5,479 nucleotides of DNA from Lactobacillus sp. (GTDB taxonomy: Bacteria > Pseudomonadota > Alphaproteobacteria > RF32 > CAG-239). The notes beneath the pieces were generated by a model that was given only the letters and a program-made list of their open reading frames with translations, was not told the origin of the DNA and made no database searches. Position 1 is the stretch's first letter; each line of letters starts with the position of its first letter. Shown piece by piece: positions 1 to 5,049 of this stretch. Both the position numbers and the translations under genes were made by a program. The stretch is taken from positions 1-5,479 of the forward strand of contig JAISFX010000086.1 in assembly GCA_031263385.1 (NCBI GenBank). Reading direction: 5' to 3'.

Positions 1-270
1 CTTTGTCATCGTCAATCCCTTAGTAAGAGTCAATCTCTCAACAAACTTTGACAAAGACAATAGGTTATCTTTAATTCCACTAGAAAGGTTTGCATTCTTT
101 TTCTTGAGTATAGTCTCAATCTCAACCCACAACTTAAGATTCGCATCCAACGCGCCAATAATCTCTTTCTCATTCTTACTGGTAGACGCTTTAGAAAGAA
201 GTTGAGCATAGTTCATCAACAATACAGCTTCATTAGCAATACTGGTTGTTGAATTCATATTTTTTTTCAT
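1..270 (-). CDS. flaF: FlaF-like flagellin assembly/biosynthesis regulator (partial, 3' end outside window)
   Basis: An open frame of 90 codons runs from the ATG at 270 off the left edge with no stop. The translation has the FlaF hallmark ALDANLKLW (residues 40-48), then a helical stretch and LSLSKFVER (71-79), matching the family pattern of A-L-D-x-N-x-x-L-W followed by S-L-x-x-F/W-V-x-R. FlaF proteins are usually a little over 110 residues, so about the last quarter is missing. In alphaproteobacteria FlaF is a small cytoplasmic factor that works with FlbT to control flagellin synthesis and secretion. The start at 270 is favoured because AAGGA (280-284) lies 9 nt upstream; the next ATG at 258 would be too far away. 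The gene lies 334 nt downstream of flgH on the same strand, which supports a flagellar role. No clear promoter was found for it. The family call rests on motif recognition by eye, and the N-terminal 35 residues are not distinctive. Confidence 0.66.
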   Translation of the reverse strand, partial: MKKNMNSTTSIANEAVLLMNYAQLLSKASTSKNEKEIIGALDANLKLWVEIETILKKKNANLSSGIKDNLLSLSKFVERLTLTKGLTMTK

Positions 271-353
271 ATCAAATTTTCCTTAAACAAAATAAATTAA
301 CAAAACTTTCTAAACTTAACTATAAAACGATATTCTACCATCCATTTTTTCCC

Positions 354-401
354 TAGGGAGAAGCCCACTAGGGAGGTGTGGGCTTCTTTATTAGGGAGAA
401 G
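354..401 (+). repeat. Short direct repeats TAGGGAGAAG
   Basis: TAGGGAGAAG occurs exactly at 354-363 and 392-401, with a partial third copy TAGGGAGG at 369-376 in the loop of the hairpin. The starts are 15 and 23 nt apart, not a clean helical period. The first copy overlaps the left arm of the hairpin. This could be a regulator-binding cluster or a degenerate small intergenic repeat. The repeats are seen directly; their role is unknown. Confidence 0.5.
359..387 (+). terminator. Perfect 10-bp hairpin, possible factor-independent terminator (orientation uncertain)
   Basis: AGAAGCCCAC (359-368) and GTGGGCTTCT (378-387) are exact inverted repeats around a 9-nt loop. Read on the plus strand the stem runs into a T-rich tail (TTCTTTATT), as a rho-independent terminator would. 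Read on the minus strand, the direction of flgH and flaF, the stem is followed by CCCTAGGG and then an A-run, which is a poor terminator tail. No plus-strand gene is visible upstream, so either it ends an unseen plus-strand RNA, or it is a structural or attenuating element in the flaF leader. The stem is certain; the function is inference. Confidence 0.45.
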
Positions 402-450
402 ATTTAGCTCTCTAAAAAAACTATACCCATATAAATATAGTCGCTAAATC
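401..450 (-). terminator. Nested inverted repeat with T-run, weak terminator candidate for the flg operon
   Basis: The outer arms GATTTAGC (401-408) and GCTAAATC (443-450) are an exact 8-bp match. Inside them, ACTATA (420-425) and TATAGT (436-441) form a second 6-bp match with a 10-nt loop. On the minus strand this inner stem leads directly into seven T residues (420-414), the layout of an intrinsic terminator about 165 nt past the flgH stop. The inner stem has a single G-C pair, so it would be weak and partial readthrough into flaF is plausible. Outer and inner stems could form together or compete. Confidence 0.3.
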
Positions 451-604
451 TGATATATCAAGGAAAAAAATTGGGGAGATTTTCCATTGATAAGACATAA
501 TAATATTTGTAGTCGAACTTTTCTAAACATTTTCAATGGCTTTGACGTTTTAGGCTAGTAAGTAAAAAAATTCACAATTAACAACTAAAACTCTGAAGCC
601 TTTA

Positions 605-1369
605 CTAGAATGGAAGAATAATATCCAAAATCTGAGAACCATACCTAGGCTGCTGAATATCAGAAATAACACCTCTGCCACCATAAGATACTCTTAACTC
701 GGCAATTTTGCTTGATTCTATGCTGTTATCAGAACTAATATCCGCTCTTCTAATGATTCCTTTAACGCTAAGCTGACGCAGCTCTGTGTTAACACGAATT
801 TCCTGTGTGCCAACAATAACCAGATTACCATTAGGCAGAACCTGAGTAACCACAGCTGCCATAGTCACACTAATAGTCTCTTTTCTGTCAATTTTGCCGT
901 CTGCAGAGATTTCTCTGTTAGAGTTAATGTCAACTAAAGCCTTTGAATCTACACCATCTGGCAAATAATCTTTTGAATATTCTTCATAACCAAACAACTT
1001 TGCAATACTTAGAGACTCTGTGTTATTGTCACGCTTAGCTTCTGTCTCGTTTTCAATCTTAGCAGCATCTTTAGCAGAAACCTTAACCGTAATAATATCT
1101 CCTATATTCGCCGCTCTCTGATCCTTAAAGAAACCTGTTGAACCTTTTTTCCATAAAGAGTTTGCACCGGCTCTATTAGATGCATGTCTTTCTGGCATAG
1201 GCAAGCTAACCGGAGCATAATCCTCCTTCTCGACAGGATTTTCAATCTGCGAAAGCTGTGGACCATCAGGTACCTCTTGCAATTTCTGCCACATACTTGA
1301 GCATCCTGATATAGATGTCGCCATCATCAACACTGCTACAAAGCTTGTAATTTTCTTTCCGTTTACCAT
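605..1369 (-). CDS. flgH: Flagellar L-ring lipoprotein FlgH
   Basis: This 254-residue protein forms the L-ring, the outer-membrane bushing round the flagellar rod. It starts with a lipoprotein signal peptide: basic residues at 5-6, a hydrophobic stretch (about 7-19) and the lipobox ISGC (20-23), with Ser after the Cys as expected for outer-membrane sorting. The mature part has family features in order: a segment ending in FKDQRAANIGDIITVKVS, a central insert rich in acidic and Asn residues, LPNGNLVIVGTQEI (about 177-190), and the conserved C-terminal half with VKGIIRRADI and the ending LDIILPF. Length is typical. The ATG is preceded by GGAG at a 7-nt distance. It is the last gene of the operon, 15 nt after flgA. 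No flgI (P-ring) follows it, which is normal where flgI lies in another cluster. A short 7-bp inverted repeat (555-561 with 602-608) spans the stop codon. Confidence 0.96.
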   Translation of the reverse strand: MVNGKKITSFVAVLMMATSISGCSSMWQKLQEVPDGPQLSQIENPVEKEDYAPVSLPMPERHASNRAGANSLWKKGSTGFFKDQRAANIGDIITVKVSAKDAAKIENETEAKRDNNTESLSIAKLFGYEEYSKDYLPDGVDSKALVDINSNREISADGKIDRKETISVTMAAVVTQVLPNGNLVIVGTQEIRVNTELRQLSVKGIIRRADISSDNSIESSKIAELRVSYGGRGVISDIQQPRYGSQILDIILPF

Positions 1370-1384
1370 AATCCGTCTCCAATC

Positions 1385-2098
1385 TTAAAAACCTGCATCG
1401 GTCTTTACTGTGTTTGCATCAACAACCTCTGCAAACAAAACCTTTTTACTTTTAGTATTCATAACCTCTATCTTGTCGCCTTTAGAACCATCACTCAAAG
1501 CTTCTACTCTGGCAGAAATCTGCATGTTTCCTGTTTGATAAATCATATTAACGACTTCGCCTTTTTTTATTATAATCTTATCGCCAATATCTCTTTCATT
1601 AAGCAGCTTTCCTTCTTTAAGGGCTCTTTTCGCTTCTTTGCCTATAATTTTATCTTTATCAATAATATTCATCGGCTTCACACGGTTTGTTCTCACCCTA
1701 ATTTTTCTAAGCATCGCCTCTGTAATAACCTCGCCTTTATTAATATTAACTGCCGGCACATAAGCATCACTCACAATATAATACTTTCCCTGTAACTGAG
1801 TTTTCTCAGCCAACTCTCCGTCAGCAAAAACCTCCACATTACAATAAAACTTATTCTGAACCTCGTCTAATTTAAGGCCTGACACCAAAATCTTGGCTTC
1901 TTTCTTGTTCTCAATAATAAAATTTGTTCTTCCACCATAAACTTCTATGTCAATTTCTTCATCAACTCCTTGGTTAACAAACTCTTCTCTAAGCGATCCG
2001 AAAACTTCATCAGAACTCACATTCAATGTTGCTGCATTAGCATTAAAAGCCAGCAAAAGAATGAATAAGCACCCGATTTTTAACATTAAAGTTTTCAC
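1385..2098 (-). CDS. flgA: Flagella basal-body P-ring formation protein FlgA, GTG start
   Basis: FlgA is a periplasmic chaperone needed for assembly of FlgI into the P-ring. The 237-residue product has a Sec signal peptide: Lys residues near the start, a hydrophobic core (about 8-18) and a cleavage motif A-N-A ending at residue 22. An N-terminal domain follows, then a SAF-like region from about residue 114 (VPAVNINKGEVITEAML) with the usual R-x-G-x-x-L/I-x-x-x-D pattern near KEGKLLNERDI. A C-terminal beta domain contains KGEVVNMIYQTGNMQISARVEA spread over about 178-199 and ends in D-A-N-T-V. The start codon is GTG at 2098. AGGAG (2107-2111) is 8 nt upstream and overlaps the flgG stop region, whereas the first in-frame ATG (2086) would be 20 nt from it. 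Position between flgG and flgH is the usual alphaproteobacterial order. The N-terminal domain is weakly conserved, as is common for FlgA. Confidence 0.93.
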   Translation of the reverse strand: MKTLMLKIGCLFILLLAFNANAATLNVSSDEVFGSLREEFVNQGVDEEIDIEVYGGRTNFIIENKKEAKILVSGLKLDEVQNKFYCNVEVFADGELAEKTQLQGKYYIVSDAYVPAVNINKGEVITEAMLRKIRVRTNRVKPMNIIDKDKIIGKEAKRALKEGKLLNERDIGDKIIIKKGEVVNMIYQTGNMQISARVEALSDGSKGDKIEVMNTKSKKVLFAEVVDANTVKTDAGF

Positions 2099-2106
2099 TA
2101 CATACG

Positions 2107-2111
2107 CTCCT
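2107..2111 (-). promoter_or_regulatory. Ribosome binding site deciding the flgA GTG start
   Basis: On the minus strand AGGAG begins inside the flgG stop codon TAG and sits 8 nt before GTG at 2098. An ATG between the two (2104-2102) is followed at once by TAG and cannot start a protein. The overlap of stop codon and ribosome site suggests flgA translation is coupled to that of flgG. Confidence 0.75.
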
Positions 2112-2898
2112 ATTTCAGCTGATTTATAGTAGTTAACATCTGGTCTGCAGTCTGAATAATCTTAGAGTTCATCTCATAAGCACGCTGTGCAGAAATCAGC
2201 TCGGTAATTTCAGCAACCGGGTTAACGTTAGATGTCTCAAGATATTCCTGCAAGATTGAGCCATAACCTTCTGCATCTGGGTTATCTAAAAGCGGAGAAC
2301 CTGACGCCTCTGTCTCCAGATACAAGTTCTGACCCATAGCTTCTAAACCGGCTTCGTTAGGGAAAGCAGCAAGCTCAAGCTGTCCAACGTTAGTCTGGTC
2401 TGTCTCACCATCAATTGTAACCCAAACTTCACCAGAGTTATTTACATATATACTTATTGTATCTTCAGGGATTGTAATTTCTGGCTGTACCACATAACCA
2501 TCATGTGTTACCAACACACCGTCACCGTTTCTCTGGAAAGCACCGTCTCTTGTATAAGCAGTTCCCTTTCCTTCAGGAAGCTCAATCTGAAAATATCCTC
2601 TTCCTCTGATAGCCAAGTCTAAAGAGTTTCCGGTATTAGTAAGTCCGCCACCCTCAGTAATACGATAGATAGCTGCTGTCTTTACACCAAGACCAAGCTG
2701 AATACCTGATGGCACAATATTTTGTGATGATGTTGATGCCGCACCCGGACGAACAACGTTTTGATAAAGCAAATCATTGAACTCAGCTCTTCTTTTAGTA
2801 AATGCTGTTGTGTTCATGTTAGCAATGTTGTTAGAAATCACGTCAACGTTTGTTTGTTGAGCCAGCATTCCTGTTGCGCCGATGTGTAATGATCTCAT
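2110..2898 (-). CDS. flgG: Flagellar distal rod protein FlgG
   Basis: FlgG polymerises to form the distal rod that crosses the periplasm and passes through the P and L rings; it is exported by the flagellar type III apparatus without a cleaved signal. The 262-residue protein shows the rod/hook N-terminal motif at about 6-33 (GATGMLAQQTNVDVISNNIA, then NMNTTAF). Next comes the FlgG-specific segment with RPGAAS and PSGIQLGLGVK (about 51-73), which separates FlgG from the hook protein FlgE. The middle has the D1-type motifs GNSLDLAIRGRGYFQI and YTRDGAFQRNGDG, and the C-terminal coiled-coil segment SNVNPVAEITELISAQRAYE starts at about 223. Length is as expected. GGGAG lies 8 nt before the ATG. 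It is 42 nt downstream of flgF and in the same operon. Confidence 0.98.
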   Translation of the reverse strand: MRSLHIGATGMLAQQTNVDVISNNIANMNTTAFTKRRAEFNDLLYQNVVRPGAASTSSQNIVPSGIQLGLGVKTAAIYRITEGGGLTNTGNSLDLAIRGRGYFQIELPEGKGTAYTRDGAFQRNGDGVLVTHDGYVVQPEITIPEDTISIYVNNSGEVWVTIDGETDQTNVGQLELAAFPNEAGLEAMGQNLYLETEASGSPLLDNPDAEGYGSILQEYLETSNVNPVAEITELISAQRAYEMNSKIIQTADQMLTTINQLK

Positions 2899-2940
2899 TT
2901 TATTTCTCCCTTTCGAATTCCATTCAATTTCTTATAAAAA

Positions 2941-3681
2941 TTAAGCTAATTGAGAATAAACCTCTATAGTATTTGACAAACGTTGATGCTCTGCATCAAT
3001 CATCTGCTGTACATATTCATAGTTTCTTTGCAAGCTGATTAACTTTGTCATTTCAGCAATTGAGTTAACGTTAGACTTCTCAACAACGCCCTGAGCAACT
3101 CTAACATCGTTGGCGACATCCATTTTGTTGTTCTCAACATTAGAATACATAGTGTCGGTAACTTTTTTCAATTTCTGGTTATCATCAAATTTAACCAGCT
3201 TCAAACGACCAATAATTCCGTTCTCAGTAACAACCTCACCTGTTGCTGTAATCTCGATGCTTCTCTCATCCGGAGCAATAAACAAAGGCTCATTGCTCTC
3301 ATTCAAAACAGTGTATCCGTCTTGAGTAACAATCTGGCCGCTGTAATCAACTTGGAACTGACCTTTTCTAGTGTACATCTCGCCGTGGTCTGTCTCTACG
3401 GCAAAGAAAGCGTCGCCTGAAATAGCCACATCATAAGTGTTGCCTGTTTCATACATAACGCCTTCGGAAAAATCTTTGACTGTTGCATAATCTTGAGTAA
3501 AGTGAACAGGGTCTTTGCCAAATCCTTCTGCACCCACTGCCTGAGCAACATAAGACTTAAACATAACTTCCTGAGTTTTATAGCCCGATGTATTCATGTT
3601 AGCCATATTGTTGGCTACTGTGTCCATCTGTTTCCACAACCCCATTTGGCGTGATAAAGCTACATATTTAGTATTATCCAT
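2941..3681 (-). CDS. flgF: Flagellar proximal rod protein FlgF
   Basis: FlgF is a subunit of the proximal flagellar rod. The 246-residue protein begins MDNTKYVALSRQMG, typical of alphaproteobacterial FlgF. It continues with the rod N-terminal motif VANNMANMNTSGYK (22-35), a central GNTYDVAISGDAFFAV and YTRKGQFQVDYSGQIV region, and a C-terminal rod/hook domain from about 198 (GVVEKSNVNSIAEMTKLI) predicted to pair helically with the N terminus. It lacks the FlgG-specific insert. The chosen start is the ATG at 3681, with GGGGAG (3689-3694) 7 nt upstream. A longer in-frame start at 3735 adds 18 charged residues unlike the family, has no ribosome site, and is rejected. It is the first gene of the operon, about 70 nt downstream of the predicted sigma-54 transcription start. 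Confidence 0.96.
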   Translation of the reverse strand: MDNTKYVALSRQMGLWKQMDTVANNMANMNTSGYKTQEVMFKSYVAQAVGAEGFGKDPVHFTQDYATVKDFSEGVMYETGNTYDVAISGDAFFAVETDHGEMYTRKGQFQVDYSGQIVTQDGYTVLNESNEPLFIAPDERSIEITATGEVVTENGIIGRLKLVKFDDNQKLKKVTDTMYSNVENNKMDVANDVRVAQGVVEKSNVNSIAEMTKLISLQRNYEYVQQMIDAEHQRLSNTIEVYSQLA

Positions 3682-3688
3682 TTTTTGT

Positions 3689-3694
3689 CTCCCC
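3689..3694 (-). promoter_or_regulatory. Ribosome binding site deciding the flgF start
   Basis: GGGGAG on the minus strand is 7 nt before the ATG at 3681. It sits inside an 8-nt sequence GGGGAGAC (3687-3694) that is repeated exactly 30 nt further upstream (3717-3724). Confidence 0.75.
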
Positions 3695-3764
3695 TTTCTC
3701 TCTTTAATATCATCGGGTCTCCCCACCCTAATCATTGAGAAAAAATAATTGTTGACATTCCTTA

Positions 3765-3781
3765 TGCAAACATCGTGCCAA
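3765..3781 (-). promoter_or_regulatory. Sigma-54 (RpoN) -24/-12 promoter of the flgFGAH operon
   Basis: The minus strand reads TTGGCACGATGTTTGCA, which fits the RpoN consensus TTGGCACG-N4-TTGCA throughout. The key GG (3779-3778) and GC (3767-3766) are exactly 10 nt apart. Placing the C of GC at -12 predicts a transcription start near 3754 and a leader of about 73 nt before flgF. In Caulobacter and relatives hook-basal-body operons are RpoN-dependent and activated by FlbD. I could not identify an activator (ftr-like) site in the flanks, so activator identity is inference. Confidence 0.88.
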
Positions 3782-3823
3782 TTTTTAAAACATCAACAAA
3801 TCCAAGGGATAACAGATTTAGTG

Positions 3824-3853
3824 TTTACTCTTTTAAATATATATGCTTATACT
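3824..3853 (+). promoter_or_regulatory. Candidate sigma-70-type promoter for the binding-protein genes
   Basis: TTTACT (3824-3829) and TATACT (3848-3853) resemble -35 and -10 boxes with an 18-nt spacer. Transcription would start near 3860, only about 20 nt before the gene at 3882 and just upstream of its ribosome site. The surroundings are very AT-rich, so chance matches are likely. The positions are seen; the function is inferred. Confidence 0.38.
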
Positions 3854-3881
3854 TGCTCATCAATTTTGGAGACCATAAAAC

Positions 3882-5048
3882 ATGATAAAAAGAATTCTGC
3901 TTGTAATAGGTATTGTCATCGGCACTAACATTCTTTTCGCAACTATGTTTGGCATTCACTACTACGCACAGCTAAAATACCAAGCCCGCCAAGTTGCCAA
4001 GGCTGCTCAAGCTGAACGCTTAGTTAAAATAGGCGTCATACTTCCCCTTACTGGCAACGGCGCTGAGGCAGGCATTGCGGCTCAAAAAGCCCTCAACCTT
4101 ACCTTAAAAGAACTAGAGCAAAAAAATTTGAAATATGATTATCAGTTAATCTATGAAGACAACCAAGCCAGCCCTCGCCTCACAGTCTCGGCCACCAACA
4201 AACTAATTCAAAAAGATAAAGTTTTCGCCATATTATCTATATGGAACCATTTGTCAGTTGTAGCCGCCAACATCGCAGACAAAAACAACACCCTAAGCCT
4301 TTCTTGCGCTTATGGTAAAGACCCCGCTGCCAGAAAATACAACTTCAACACCATTGCAAACACAGATGACATGACATCTCTAATGGCTCAAGAACTCAGC
4401 AAAAGAGACATAAAGTCAATTGCACTATTTTCTAACAACACAGACGGCCATACCCTTATCAATGAGTCTTTGCAAAAAGAACTAAAAAAATATGATATAG
4501 AAGTTGTATTTAATGCATTCTTTCACCTTGATGAAAAAGATTATCGAATGCCAATCATTGAGGCCTCACAAAAAAATCCGGACATTTATTTCCTATCAGG
4601 GTTACCTCCGTCTAGTGTAATTTTTATGAAGCAAATAAAAGAGATATTAGGCGATAATGTTAAAGTAACCTCTATTGATGCCTTCTCCGCCATAAATAAC
4701 GATCAACGAGCCATTGCAGAAGGCCTATGGTATGTTGATAGCAACATCACCGGCAACGATACATTCCGCCAAAAGATGCAATCTCAAGCAGGACTAGAGA
4801 TACAATCATGTACCGGCAACACTGTTGCAAATTTGCAAATACTCATCCAAGCAATAGAAAGCTCTGCCCCTTATGGAAAAAAGCGCACCCCAAACAATGA
4901 GAGTGTTACTGATTGGATAAACCGAAACGTATTAGATTTCAACACGGCTTCAGGCCCTGCTACTGCATCTGAAGATGGACTAATCCAAATAACCCCAGAA
5001 GTCAAAATAATCAAAAACGGCAAACCGACCGTTATTAAGGAACCATAA
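3882..5048 (+). CDS. Membrane-anchored Leu/Ile/Val-type (type I) substrate-binding protein
   Basis: The 388-residue protein is a type I periplasmic binding fold of the LivJ/branched-chain amino acid receptor group. It starts with a hydrophobic segment (about 5-28) lacking a lipobox or clear signal-peptidase site, then a charged linker (29-47), so it is probably tethered to the outer face of the inner membrane. The binding domain opens with VKIGVILPLTGNGAEAG (48-64), has the YEDNQ strand (91-95), and closes with the family ending SEDGLI...VKIIKNGKP (about 363-382). The segment where relatives carry a G-x-x-S-S/T ligand-contact motif reads LSIWNHLSVVAA (118-129), so ligand identity cannot be read. 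The ATG has GGAGA (3868-3872) 9 nt upstream. It is divergent from flgF and followed 1 nt later by a paralog. No ABC permease or ATPase gene is in view, so it could serve transport, a sensor or another receptor. Confidence 0.85.
   Translation: MIKRILLVIGIVIGTNILFATMFGIHYYAQLKYQARQVAKAAQAERLVKIGVILPLTGNGAEAGIAAQKALNLTLKELEQKNLKYDYQLIYEDNQASPRLTVSATNKLIQKDKVFAILSIWNHLSVVAANIADKNNTLSLSCAYGKDPAARKYNFNTIANTDDMTSLMAQELSKRDIKSIALFSNNTDGHTLINESLQKELKKYDIEVVFNAFFHLDEKDYRMPIIEASQKNPDIYFLSGLPPSSVIFMKQIKEILGDNVKVTSIDAFSAINNDQRAIAEGLWYVDSNITGNDTFRQKMQSQAGLEIQSCTGNTVANLQILIQAIESSAPYGKKRTPNNESVTDWINRNVLDFNTASGPATASEDGLIQITPEVKIIKNGKPTVIKEP
5037..5042 (+). promoter_or_regulatory. Ribosome binding site of the second binding-protein gene
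   Basis: AAGGAA inside the last codons of the upstream gene lies 7-8 nt before the ATG at 5050. The upstream stop TAA (5046-5048) and this ATG are separated by one base, so the two genes are probably translationally coupled. Confidence 0.7.
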
Positions 5049-5049
5049 A

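Larger units (their letters stand above)
271..604. other. Non-coding intergenic region between flgH and flaF, rich in inverted repeats
   Basis: No credible open frame was found on either strand; the longest ATG-initiated frames I noticed are about ten codons. The stretch is strongly AT-rich apart from a GC-rich island at about 351-401. It contains a perfect 10-bp hairpin (359-387), repeats of TAGGGAG (354, 369, 392), a nested inverted repeat (401-450), a 10-bp palindrome TGATATATCA (451-460), and weaker inverted repeats GGAAAA/TTTTCC (462-467 with 480-485) and CCATTGA/TCAATGG (484-490 with 533-539). It probably holds the end of the flgH transcript and the 5' leader of flaF. No sigma-54 GG-N10-GC signature was seen here on the minus strand. 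Confidence 0.6.

Noticed and set aside
319..324. TATAGT on the minus strand as a -10 box for flaF
   Set aside because: No acceptable -35 element lies 16-18 nt upstream, and such AT-rich hexamers are expected by chance here.
563..604. T-run shortly after the flgH stop as a terminator
   Set aside because: On the minus strand the seven T residues are preceded only by a 4-bp AATT/AATT stem, too weak to call a terminator.
271..604. Mobile element or CRISPR remnant in the flgH-flaF gap
   Set aside because: There is no transposase fragment, no flanking target duplication, and the short repeats are irregularly spaced without spacer-sized units.
1535..1795. 86-codon plus-strand open frame inside flgA
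   Set aside because: It is antisense to a well-supported gene, its composition is Phe/Asn/Ile-rich as expected from a reverse reading, and no ribosome site or family motif was seen.
1947..2129. 60-codon plus-strand open frame over the flgA start
   Set aside because: It lies antisense to the flgA signal peptide region and flgG end, with Ser/Leu-rich shadow composition and no recognised features.
3110..3325. 71-codon plus-strand open frame inside flgF
   Set aside because: It is antisense to conserved FlgF coding sequence; hydrophobicity comes from the complementary reading.
3682..3735. Longer flgF start at ATG 3735, adding 18 residues
   Set aside because: The extension is charged and unlike FlgF, has no ribosome site, and lies before a strong GGGGAG site and a start that matches the family N terminus exactly.
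3752..3780. TTGACA at 3752-3757 as a plus-strand -35 box
   Set aside because: At a 17-nt spacing the sequence is GTGCCA, not a -10 box; the stretch is already explained by the sigma-54 promoter on the other strand.
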